A stretch of 33,499 nt of DNA from JBFFXF01 sp041569895 (lineage in GTDB: Bacteria; Planctomycetota; UBA8108; JACQVS01). The DNA lies in assembly GCA_041569895.1 (NCBI GenBank), contig JBFFXF010000049.1, positions 1 to 33,499 of the forward strand, written 5' to 3'. This document shows, one piece after another, positions 23,485-31,246 of the stretch; within the stretch, counting starts at the first letter, position 1, and each line of letters begins with the position of its first letter. The notes beneath the pieces are model-generated. The model ran no database searches, was not told where the DNA came from, and saw only the letters and a list, made by a program, of their open reading frames with translations. The position numbers and the translations under genes are program-made.

Positions 23485-26076
23485 ATGACCATCACAGCCC
23501 TCCAGCTCCATCTCCTGCTCCTCCTCGCCCCGGTGGCTGGCGCCTCCGTGGATGGCGTTCGCGTCGAGATTCTCGAAGGGGCGATTCCCTACGGCTCGTG
23601 GGACTTCTCCGAGGCGGTCGAGGTCACCGAGGCCTTTGTCGAGCCGGTGTTCGGGATCGCGCGGCTGCCGCGGAAGTACGGGCCGGGTGGCCTGATCGCC
23701 GACCGATCGAACCCGCACGTCGTTCGCGCCACGGCGCGCGTGCGGCTGCCCGCCGGTCGTCACGAGTTGCTCCTGCGCTCGCTCAACGCCGCCCGGCTGC
23801 GTGTCGACGGCCGGACGATCGCCAGCACGCGGTTCATCCAGGGGAACGCCGACGGCCACGAGCCCGTGCCGGATCTGCCCGCGAGCGATCGGCCGGGGCT
23901 GCGACCGCTGCCCCCCGGTCACGTCGAGACCATCGTCGAGGTCGAGCTCGAGGGCGGCGAGCACGAGGTCGTCGTCGAGGCTTTCCTGGGCGGCAAGAAG
24001 CTGCGTCCGGAGGTGGGGGAGCTCTGCCTGGCCATCGCCTCGGCGGAGGATTCCCGGTTCCGGCTGCTGGCGCCGCGAGGACCGGACGTGGTGCTCTCCG
24101 ACGCGGCGTGGATCGCCCACGCGCGCGATGCGCTGCGCCGCACGCGTGAGATCGAGCGCCGGCGCCGTCGCACGGCCAGCGCCGGGGAGGACGCGTACTG
24201 GCACCGGCGTCACGAGATCGCGAGGCGCCACATCGCCAGGACGGCCTCGACCGCGCCACGCCCGCCGCGTGTGTCGCCCGAGACGCCCGTCTTCAACGAC
24301 GTCGACCGGTTCATCGGGGCGAGGCTCGAGGCGGCGGGCGTCGAGGCCGCTCCGCTGGCCGACGACTTCGCGTTCATTCGAAGGGTCAGCCTCGACACGC
24401 GCGGCATCGTCCCGTCGCCTGCCGAGATCGAGACATTCCTCGCGGATCACCACGCCGATCGCCGCTCGCGGCTCATCGAGCGCATGCTCGAGAGCGAGGC
24501 ATGGGCGGATCACTGGGTGCCGTACTGGCAGGACGTCCTGGCCGAGAACCCCGGCATCCTGAAACCGAAGCTCAACAACACCGGTCCGTTTCGGTGGTGG
24601 ATCCGGGAGTCCTTCCTCGACGGCAAGCCGATCGACCGCTTCGTCACCGAGCTCATCCTGATGCGCGGCAGCCGCCTCGGCGGCGGGCCCGCCGGATTCG
24701 CCATGGCGACCCAGAACGACGTGCCGATGGCCGCCAAGGCGCACGTCCTCGGGACGGCGTTTCTCGGCGTGCAGCTGAAGTGCGCGCGGTGTCACGATGC
24801 CCCGCATCACCGGTACACCCAGGAGGAGCTCTTCGGCCTCGCCGCCATGCTCGAGCGCAAGGCGCTCGAGGTGCCGAAGACGAGCAGCGTGCCGCGGACT
24901 CCCGAGGAGCTCGAGGAGATGCTGATCACGGTCAGCCTGAAACCGGGCTCGAGCGTCCGCCCGACGTGGCCGTTCGCAGGTCTCGCCGGGGAGGTGCCGC
25001 CGGAGATCCTCCGCGACCCCTCCGATTCACGCGAGCGCGTCGCGGCGATGATCACGCAGCCGGCGAACGAGCGCTTCGCGCGCGCCATCGCGAACCGCGT
25101 CTGGAAGCGCTTCATGGGATGGGGTCTCGTCGAGCCGGTCGACGACTGGGACGGCGAGGAGGCCTCGCATCCCGCGCTTCTCGAATGGCTGGGGCGCGAG
25201 CTCGTCGCCAGCGGATACGACGTCAAGCACATCGCGCGGCTGATCCTCGAATCGCACGCGTACCAGCGAGTCCCGCGCGAGAACGCCCGTGACGTGCCGC
25301 CGCCCGAGGAACGCCACTTCCGCGGCCCGGCGCGGCGTCGCATGAGCGCGGAGCAGCTGGTCGACTCGCTCTTCCACGCGGCCGGCAAGGAGCTCGGCAG
25401 CGAGGAGCTCAACCTCGACGTCGACGCGCGGAGGCCGATCGACACCTTTCTCAATCTCGGCACGCCGCGACGGGCGTGGGAGTTCGCCTCGCTGTCGAAC
25501 GAGCGCGACCGCCCCGCGCTGTCGATGCCCGTTGCGCAGAGCATCATCGACGTGCTCAAGGGGTTCGGCTGGCGAGAGACCCGCCAGGACCCGATCACCG
25601 ACCGCGACGAGGCGCTGACCGTGCTGCAGCCGCTCGTCCTCGCCAACGGAGTCCTCGGCCAGCGCGTCGCGACACTCTCGGACGACAGCGCGTTCACGGC
25701 ACTCGCGCTGCGAGTACGCACGCCCGGGGCGCTCGTCCGCGAGCTCTGTCTCCGGGTCCTGTCGCGCGAGCCGACACCGGCCGAGCTCGACGACCTGGCG
25801 GGCTACCTGAGCGACGGCTTCGAGACCCGCGTCGTTGCGGGGGCGGAGGTCGCCGATCTCGACGGCAGCGTGGCGCCGACGGGTGGGCGAGCGCGTCATG
25901 CGGTGTCGTGGTCGAACCACCTGAGCGCGGAGGCGTCGCGGATCAAGCTGGAGCTCGAGCGCGCCGCACGACGCGGCGATCCCCCGACGACGCGCCTGCG
26001 GACCGAGTGGCGGGAGCGCGCCGAGGACGTCGTCTGGGCGCTCATCAACTCGCCCGAGTTCCTCTTCGTGCCGTGA
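23485..26076 (+). CDS. DUF1549/DUF1553 surface protein (PSD1-type), no N-terminal cytochrome domain
   Basis: This 863-residue protein has a signal peptide (TALQLHLLLLLAPVAGA). Residues about 25-200 look like a beta-rich ligand-binding domain (VRLPAGRHELLLRSLNAARL, IVEVELEGGEHEVVVEAFL). DUF1549 follows at about 270-470 (FNDVDRFIGARLEAAG, LDTRGIVPSPAEIETFL) and contains one CARCH motif at Cys433-His437. DUF1553 runs from about 510 to the end (ERFARAIANRVWKRFMGWGL, VWALINSPEFLF). These domains are a Planctomycetota signature and are always exported; their function is unknown. Many relatives carry a planctomycete cytochrome c domain in front; here it is replaced. The frame extends upstream to 22714, but that part is a shadow of the acylase gene. 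The ATG at 23485 precedes the signal directly. It is followed with overlap by a DUF1501 gene, the usual partner. Confidence 0.88.
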   Translation: MTITALQLHLLLLLAPVAGASVDGVRVEILEGAIPYGSWDFSEAVEVTEAFVEPVFGIARLPRKYGPGGLIADRSNPHVVRATARVRLPAGRHELLLRSLNAARLRVDGRTIASTRFIQGNADGHEPVPDLPASDRPGLRPLPPGHVETIVEVELEGGEHEVVVEAFLGGKKLRPEVGELCLAIASAEDSRFRLLAPRGPDVVLSDAAWIAHARDALRRTREIERRRRRTASAGEDAYWHRRHEIARRHIARTASTAPRPPRVSPETPVFNDVDRFIGARLEAAGVEAAPLADDFAFIRRVSLDTRGIVPSPAEIETFLADHHADRRSRLIERMLESEAWADHWVPYWQDVLAENPGILKPKLNNTGPFRWWIRESFLDGKPIDRFVTELILMRGSRLGGGPAGFAMATQNDVPMAAKAHVLGTAFLGVQLKCARCHDAPHHRYTQEELFGLAAMLERKALEVPKTSSVPRTPEELEEMLITVSLKPGSSVRPTWPFAGLAGEVPPEILRDPSDSRERVAAMITQPANERFARAIANRVWKRFMGWGLVEPVDDWDGEEASHPALLEWLGRELVASGYDVKHIARLILESHAYQRVPRENARDVPPPEERHFRGPARRRMSAEQLVDSLFHAAGKELGSEELNLDVDARRPIDTFLNLGTPRRAWEFASLSNERDRPALSMPVAQSIIDVLKGFGWRETRQDPITDRDEALTVLQPLVLANGVLGQRVATLSDDSAFTALALRVRTPGALVRELCLRVLSREPTPAELDDLAGYLSDGFETRVVAGAEVADLDGSVAPTGGRARHAVSWSNHLSAEASRIKLELERAARRGDPPTTRLRTEWRERAEDVVWALINSPEFLFVP

Positions 26077-26114
26077 TCGAGAACGTGAAAAGGAAGCGTG
26101 ATACGAGCGAATCG

Positions 26115-27440
26115 ATGGACAACACGAAAAGGGCGCCAGTGAACGCACCGTCGGAGACTCGCCGGAAGTTCCTCGCACGACTCGCGGCCGGCGGCCTCGC
26201 GGCGCCGTTCATGCTGCCGGGCGGCGACCTGCTCGCCGGGCGAAAACGCCGACGCGGCACGGCGGAGCACTGCATCTTCCTGTGGCTCGGCGGTGGCGCC
26301 TCGCAGGTCGACACCTTCGACCCAAAGAAGATGGGCGACCCGAAGAAGCGCGTCGCCGGCTCGGATTACCCGTCGATCCCGACGGCGATCTCCGGGGCAC
26401 ACGTCTGCGAGCATCTCCGGCGCAGCGCGCCGCTCCTCGACCGCGCCGTTCTCGTGCGCAGCGTCCACCACGACGTCATCGACGAGCACGCCGCGGCGGT
26501 GAACCGCATGCACACCGGCAGGCCGACCAGCGGCACGGTCGTCTACCCCTCGATGGGTTCGGTCGTGTCTCACCAGCTCGGCAAGGCGACGAAGGGCGTG
26601 CCGGCCTACGTCGTCATGGGATACCCGAACCTGACACGGGGCCCGGGCTTCCTCGGCGCCCGTCACGGGTACGTCTATCTGACCGACACCGAGAGCGGAC
26701 CGGACGGGCTCGCGCGGCACGCGGCGGTCACGGAGGCGCGACACCGACGGCGCGTCGCCCTCCTCGAGCGCATGCGCGAGGGCTTCGCCAGGCGGTCCGC
26801 GGGCGATGCGGCCGTCGAGGAGTACGTCGAGACTGCCCGCGCCGCCTTCAGGCTGACGGGATCGGAGTTCATGAGCGCGTTCGATCTCGCCAGCGAGTCG
26901 TCGTCTCTGCGCGAGTCGTACGGCTCGGAGTTCGGGCAGCGGTGCCTGCTCGCGAGGCGGCTGATCGAGCGCGGCGTGCGTTTCATCGAGGTCGCCCACA
27001 ACCTCAACTTCATCAACGGCACAGGCTGGGACACGCACAACGAGGGTCAGCTTCGCCAGCACGTCCTCATCGACGAGCTCGATCGGGCGTTCTCGACGCT
27101 GCTCCTCGACCTCGAGCGCCGCCGTCTGCTCGAGAAGACGATCGTGGTGATCTCCACCGAGTTCGGCCGGCCGTCGGCCTTCGATGGCCGCGGCGGTCGC
27201 GGTCACCAGTCGACGGCCTTCAGCACGGTGCTCGCGGGCGGCGGCCTGCGGACCGGCCAGGTGATCGGCGAGACAGACGAGCTCTCGAAGCGTGTCGTCG
27301 AGCGTCCGGTGTCCGTACCCGACTTCTTCGCCACCGTCTTCGCGGCGCTCGGCATCGACCCGCTTCGCGAGCTCTACGCCGGCGACCGCCCGGTGCCGAT
27401 CACCGACATGGGGCAGCCGATCGCCGAGCTCTTCTCGTGA
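26115..27440 (+). CDS. DUF1501 protein, Tat-exported (module 1)
   Basis: This 441-residue protein has a twin-arginine signal (TRRKFLARLAAGGLAAPFML), so it is probably exported folded. DUF1501 belongs to the alkaline-phosphatase-like/sulfatase-like group. Visible family lines are HCIFLWLGGGASQVDTFDPK, VVYPSMGSVVSHQLG, GWDTHNEGQLRQH and ISTEFGRPSAFDG, followed by GRGGRGHQSTAFSTVLAGGG. The activity is uncharacterised. It follows the DUF1549/1553 gene as its usual partner. A GTG at 26073 overlaps the upstream stop codon (GTGA) in this same frame and would add 14 residues. The ATG at 26115 is chosen because it keeps the twin arginines at residues 16-17, but the GTG start with translational coupling is possible. 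It ends 18 bp from the convergent ABM-domain gene. Confidence 0.85.
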   Translation: MDNTKRAPVNAPSETRRKFLARLAAGGLAAPFMLPGGDLLAGRKRRRGTAEHCIFLWLGGGASQVDTFDPKKMGDPKKRVAGSDYPSIPTAISGAHVCEHLRRSAPLLDRAVLVRSVHHDVIDEHAAAVNRMHTGRPTSGTVVYPSMGSVVSHQLGKATKGVPAYVVMGYPNLTRGPGFLGARHGYVYLTDTESGPDGLARHAAVTEARHRRRVALLERMREGFARRSAGDAAVEEYVETARAAFRLTGSEFMSAFDLASESSSLRESYGSEFGQRCLLARRLIERGVRFIEVAHNLNFINGTGWDTHNEGQLRQHVLIDELDRAFSTLLLDLERRRLLEKTIVVISTEFGRPSAFDGRGGRGHQSTAFSTVLAGGGLRTGQVIGETDELSKRVVERPVSVPDFFATVFAALGIDPLRELYAGDRPVPITDMGQPIAELFS

Positions 27441-27458
27441 GCCGGATGGCCGGCCGCG

Positions 27459-27746
27459 TCACTCGACGAGATCGGAGGGGTGGGGGACGCGGGTGACGCG
27501 CGGCAGTACCTTCGGCTTGTAGATCTCGGTGTACGCCTTCGCCTTGCGGTGCGCATCGAGCGCTTCCTGTGACTCCCACCACTCGTGCAGCATGAAGACG
27601 CGCGGGTCCTCGCGCGAGTGGTAGACCTCGAAACGCGCGCAGCCGGGCTCCGCCCGCGAGAGGCGCCCCTGCTCGGCGACGAGCTCGCGCACCTCGTCGA
27701 CGCTCTGGCCCTCGTTGACCGTCAGGACGATGATCATGCGAATCAT
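27459..27746 (-). CDS. ABM-domain (antibiotic biosynthesis monooxygenase-like) protein
   Basis: This 95-residue protein has the dimeric ferredoxin-like ABM pattern: MIRMIIVLTVNEGQSVDEVRE, then EPGCARFEVYHSREDP, then FMLHEWWESQEALDAHRKA. Members include quinone- or haem-acting monooxygenases and many stress-linked enzymes; the reaction here is not evident. It has no signal peptide and is the only clearly cytoplasmic product in its operon. The ATG at 27746 overlaps the stop codon of the upstream gene (ATGA), which fixes the start although the frame opens at 27767. It is last in the five-gene minus-strand operon. Confidence 0.85.
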   Translation of the reverse strand: MIRMIIVLTVNEGQSVDEVRELVAEQGRLSRAEPGCARFEVYHSREDPRVFMLHEWWESQEALDAHRKAKAYTEIYKPKVLPRVTRVPHPSDLVE

Positions 27747-28816
27747 CGACGCGCCCCCCGCGTCCACGAGCGGATCAGCTCTCGCGCCGCCGGCGTGCCG
27801 ATGGTGTCGAAATCGCCGCGACCGGTGATGCGCCCGGCGAAGTCGGCCAGCGCGCGCCGGCGCCGGCGGTCCTTGCCGACGAACTCCTCGACCTTGGCGC
27901 CGATCGCCTTGACGTCCTCCTCGGAGAGCTCCCGCGAGGCGAGGCGGCGGAAGAGCTGGCGCAGCTTGTCGGGAACGCGCGCCATGGCGCGGCCGCGGCG
28001 ATCGAGGCGTGCGATCTCCTCGGCGGTCGGCGGCTTCTCGCCCATCAGCTTGGCGATCTCGGCGAGGATGCGTGGCGCGTCGGTGTCGCTCGGCTGGACG
28101 AGCGCGAAGTTCGCGCTCACCTCGCCCTTCGCGCCGACCAGCACCGTCAGCGTGACGTTGCGGTTGAGCCCGTAGGCGCCCGGCCCCTCCTCGCCGTCGA
28201 TCGAGATGCCGATCGGCACGCGGAGGTTGAGCGATCGACGGGCGCGTGTCAGGTACTCCTCCGCTGCCGAGCGGTCGTCATCGAGCCAGACGACCCGTGC
28301 GAGCGCCTTCTCCCTGGCCGGCGCCTTCTTCGCGCCGCGGTCGTCCGCCTTCTTGCTCCCGTCGTCATCCGCGGCGGCTTTCGCCTTCTCCTTCGAGGCC
28401 GGGTCCGTGCCGGGCTTCGCGTCTCCCCTGGCCGTGCCGGCAGCGTCCGGCGCCTTGTCGCCGGCGCTCCCGCGGGCCGACACCCAGTCGGTCAACTGCC
28501 GCGTGAGCCCGAACGATGGACGGGTGAGCTTGTGGACGAAGATGAGAAGCAGCGGCCGCTCGCCGGCCTCCGCGACGAAGTCGAGCTCCTTGCCGGCGAG
28601 CTCGTCGTAGACGCCCGTGACCTTGAAGGGCAGCAGCTTCTCTCCCTTCTGCGGTCCGGAGAAGATCTCCTGCGACTTCGCGTCGCCGCGCTCCTCCTCG
28701 GCGCTCAGGGCCGGCGCCAGCCCCAGTGCCAGGAGCGCGATCGCGCCGTGGATCGCTCTCGTTGCCCTCGTCGGGTTCCTGGTTCCGCCCATGTTTCGTC
28801 TCGTGCGGCAAGTCAT
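27743..28816 (-). CDS. exported redoxin-like protein lacking cysteines, with charged linker
   Basis: This 357-residue protein has a signal peptide (GAIALLALGLAPALSA, then EEER). Residues about 55-110 (LLPFKVTGVYDELAGKELDF, PLLLIFVHKLTRPSFGLTRQL) and about 175-265 (ALARVVWLDDDRSAAEEYL, GLNRNVTLTVLVGAKGEV) together resemble a thioredoxin/AhpC-like fold. They are split by a low-complexity linker rich in Lys, Asp, Ala and Gly. The mature protein contains no cysteine, so it cannot be a thiol oxidoreductase; a binding or structural role is inferred. The C-terminal 90 residues are helical and basic. The ATG at 28816 is preferred because AGAGGG (28825-28830) lies 8 nt upstream; an in-frame ATG at 28792 is the alternative. 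It starts 13 bp after the WD40 gene and overlaps the ABM gene. Confidence 0.75.
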   Translation of the reverse strand: MTCRTRRNMGGTRNPTRATRAIHGAIALLALGLAPALSAEEERGDAKSQEIFSGPQKGEKLLPFKVTGVYDELAGKELDFVAEAGERPLLLIFVHKLTRPSFGLTRQLTDWVSARGSAGDKAPDAAGTARGDAKPGTDPASKEKAKAAADDDGSKKADDRGAKKAPAREKALARVVWLDDDRSAAEEYLTRARRSLNLRVPIGISIDGEEGPGAYGLNRNVTLTVLVGAKGEVSANFALVQPSDTDAPRILAEIAKLMGEKPPTAEEIARLDRRGRAMARVPDKLRQLFRRLASRELSEEDVKAIGAKVEEFVGKDRRRRRALADFAGRITGRGDFDTIGTPAARELIRSWTRGARR

Positions 28817-28829
28817 CGGAAAGTCCCTC

Positions 28830-29828
28830 TCATGGATCCCGGATATCGACGGCCGCGAGCCGTCCGCCCTCGCCACCCACTGCGGCGACGGCCCCGTCCG
28901 GACTGACGGCGACGGCGAGCGCGGGCCCGTCGACGGCGCTGGTGGTCAACGTCACCTCGACCGTCACGGGATCGATGGCGTGCAGCCGCCCGTCGTCCGA
29001 CACCACGATGACGCGTTTTCCGTCGTGCGTCCACTCCAGATCGCGCGGTCGCGCATCGAGGCGCAGGAAGCGCATCAGCCGGCCGATGGTCGGCTGCCAG
29101 AAACGCACCGTGCGGTCGTTCCCGATCGACGCGACCACCGGAGGCCCGCCGGACGCGCTCGCGGGCCGCGCCGCGACGCCGAGCACGGCATCGGTGTGGT
29201 TCTCGAGGGTGCGCGAGCGCTCGCCGGTCGCCGCGTCCCAGACTCGCAGGCTGAGATCGGCGCTGCCGGTGACGATGGCGCTTCCGTCGGCCGTGAAACA
29301 GACCGCCGTCACCGGGCGCGAGTGCCCCTCGAGCGACACGATCAGCTTCCCGGTGCGCGCGTCGAAGATGCCCGCGTCGCGGCCGTGCCCGACCGCCGCG
29401 AAACGTCGCGAGTCGCCGTCCTCGCGCAGTCGCGGGTCCCAGGCGACGGCGTAGAGGAGGTCGTCGAACGGTTCGCTCGCGAGCAGCGTCTCGCCATCGG
29501 GCCAGCGTCGCACCTCGAAGCGACCGGCCTCCGCCGGCTTGCCGCCGGCGACGAGGAGCAGCGTGCCGTCGGGCGAGAACGCCATGTCGTGCACGTTGGC
29601 GAGCGCAGTCTCGAGACTGCGCTCGCGCTCGAGCGACGGCCACCGGCGCACGTCGAGACCCGCCTGGGAGCCGGCGATCACCCGCGATCCGCCGGGAGCG
29701 AAGGCGACCGCCGTGACCGGCGGGGGACGCGGCGCGTCCTCGGCGAGCGCACTCCGGAAAGACACCTGCAGCGCCACCGCGATGCAGATGAATGCCAGGG
29801 TCAGCGCTCCCGGGGCGGCGTGCGACAT
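28830..29828 (-). CDS. exported WD40-repeat protein
   Basis: This 332-residue protein has a signal peptide (LTLAFICIAVALQVSFRSALA) followed by WD40 beta-propeller repeats. Clear blades are VTAVCFTADGSAIVTGSADL, SLRVWDAATGERSRTLENHT, VHDMAFSPDGTLLLVAGG and LEWTHDGKRVIVVSDDGRL. About six to seven blades fit the length. WD40 propellers are binding platforms; no catalytic motif is visible. The frame extends far upstream to 30998, but that part is a shadow of the DUF1501 gene. The start at 29828 is set by the TGATG overlap with the DUF1501 stop codon and by the signal peptide. WD40 proteins are often found beside DUF1549/DUF1501 pairs in Planctomycetota, which suggests they work with them at the surface. 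Confidence 0.87.
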   Translation of the reverse strand: MSHAAPGALTLAFICIAVALQVSFRSALAEDAPRPPPVTAVAFAPGGSRVIAGSQAGLDVRRWPSLERERSLETALANVHDMAFSPDGTLLLVAGGKPAEAGRFEVRRWPDGETLLASEPFDDLLYAVAWDPRLREDGDSRRFAAVGHGRDAGIFDARTGKLIVSLEGHSRPVTAVCFTADGSAIVTGSADLSLRVWDAATGERSRTLENHTDAVLGVAARPASASGGPPVVASIGNDRTVRFWQPTIGRLMRFLRLDARPRDLEWTHDGKRVIVVSDDGRLHAIDPVTVEVTLTTSAVDGPALAVAVSPDGAVAAVGGEGGRLAAVDIRDP

Positions 29829-31153
29829 CAGGCGAGCAACTCCGCGATCGCACGCCCGTCGCGGTTGACCATCACCGGGCGCCCGTCCGAGGTGACGAAC
29901 TCGTGCTCCGGATCGACGCCGAGCAGCAGATAGATGGTCCGCGCGAGGTCGGCGGGGGTCACCGGGCGATCCGCCGGGCTCTCGCCCACCGGGTCGCTGC
30001 GACCGAGCACGAGCCCGCCCGGCACGCCGGCGCCGGCGAGCGCGACGCTGAAGACGCGCGGCCAGTGGTCGCGGCCACCACGGGTGTTGATCTTCGGCGT
30101 GCGCCCGAACTCGCCCATGACGATGACGAGCGTCTCCTCGAGCAGACCGCGCTGCTGGAGATCCTCGACGAGCGCGGAGAGCGCCGCATCGAGAACCGGC
30201 ACCTTGCCGACCGTGCCGCCGGTGTAGCCCTCGCGCAGCCGGGTGTAGAGCTCGGTGTGCGTGTCCCAGCCGCGATCGGTCACGGTGACGAACGGCACGC
30301 CGCGCTCGATCAGCCGTCGCGCCAGGAGGCAGCTCTGCCCGAGCGTTCTCGTGCCGTAGCGGCGCCGGGTCACGTCGGTCTCGTCCGCCAGATCGAACGC
30401 CTCCTTCGCCCGCGGGGAGGTCACCATCCGGAACGCCTGCTCGAAAACGGGATCGGCCGGCCGCGCCGGCGGACCTGAGCCCTCGACGGCGCGCGCGAAG
30501 CGGTCGAGTTGCGCGACGAACTCGCGCCGGCGGCCGAGGCGCTCCTCCGTGACCGCCGGGTAGAGGTCGAGGTCGCGCACGGCGAAGTCCGGCCTCGCCG
30601 GATCGCCGCCCGGCACGAACGGCGCCGCGCTCGCCGGCAGGTAGCCGGCACCGAGCATGCCGTTCGGCGCGTTGCCGACGTTGACGAGCGGCGGCAGCAC
30701 GGAGGTCGGCGGGCGCGTGTGCGCGATCACGGAGCCGAGGCTCGGGTAGACCAGCGCCGGCGATGGCCGGTACCCGGTCAGCATGTAGTGGCTTCCCAGG
30801 TTGTGCTCGCCGAGCGGCGACGTCACGGAACGGACGACGGCGATGCGGTCCGCCACGCGCGCGGTCCGCTCGAGGTGCTCGCAGAGCTGCAGACCATCGG
30901 CGCGCGTCGGGATGGCGCCGAACGGCCCGCGCACCTCGCGCGGCGCGTCGGGCTTCGGGTCGAAGGTCTCGAGGTGGCTCGGCCCGCCGTCGAGCCACAC
31001 CAGGATGCAGCCGCGCGCCCCGCGCCGCCCCGCCGGAACCTCGGCGCGCAGGCGGATCCAGTCGGTGAGTCCGAGCCCGAGCGCGGTCAGCGCGCCGACA
31101 CGAAGCACGTCTCGGCGGCGAATGCCGTCACAGCGTCGCTCAGGATCGATCAT
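29828..31153 (-). CDS. DUF1501 protein, Tat-exported (module 2)
   Basis: This 441-residue protein has a twin-arginine signal (GIRRRDVLRVGALTALGLGL). DUF1501 lines are GCILVWLDGGPSHLETFDPK, LVYPSLGSVIAHTR, RGWDTHTELYTRLREG, GEFGRTPKINTRGGRDHWP and SVALAGAGVPGGLVLGRSD. It matches the common form of the family more closely than the module 1 copy, where EFGRTPKIN is replaced by EFGRPSAFD. The activity is unknown; the fold group suggests a phosphatase- or sulfatase-like ancestor. The ATG at 31153 is chosen over the frame opening at 31180 because AGGAG lies 8 nt upstream. It sits 93 bp after the DUF1549/1553 gene and overlaps the WD40 gene. Confidence 0.88.
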   Translation of the reverse strand: MIDPERRCDGIRRRDVLRVGALTALGLGLTDWIRLRAEVPAGRRGARGCILVWLDGGPSHLETFDPKPDAPREVRGPFGAIPTRADGLQLCEHLERTARVADRIAVVRSVTSPLGEHNLGSHYMLTGYRPSPALVYPSLGSVIAHTRPPTSVLPPLVNVGNAPNGMLGAGYLPASAAPFVPGGDPARPDFAVRDLDLYPAVTEERLGRRREFVAQLDRFARAVEGSGPPARPADPVFEQAFRMVTSPRAKEAFDLADETDVTRRRYGTRTLGQSCLLARRLIERGVPFVTVTDRGWDTHTELYTRLREGYTGGTVGKVPVLDAALSALVEDLQQRGLLEETLVIVMGEFGRTPKINTRGGRDHWPRVFSVALAGAGVPGGLVLGRSDPVGESPADRPVTPADLARTIYLLLGVDPEHEFVTSDGRPVMVNRDGRAIAELLA

Positions 31154-31161
31154 GGTCGTGT

Positions 31162-31166
31162 CTCCT
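31162..31166 (-). promoter_or_regulatory. ribosome binding site of DUF1501 module 2
   Basis: AGGAG on the minus strand lies 8 nt before the ATG at 31153. It decides this start over the earlier in-frame codon at 31180. Confidence 0.7.
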
Positions 31167-31246
31167 GGTGCTGGCGCCATGACCCGGAGGATCCATGAAT
31201 GCCAGCACCTGGTTCGAGGTCGGCCCGGGAGCGGCCGCGCCGACCG

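Noticed and set aside
27441..27454. Small hairpin GCCGG-ATGG-CCGGC between the convergent DUF1501 and ABM genes
   Set aside because: The stem is only 5 bp and there is no T tract on either strand, so I did not list it as a terminator.
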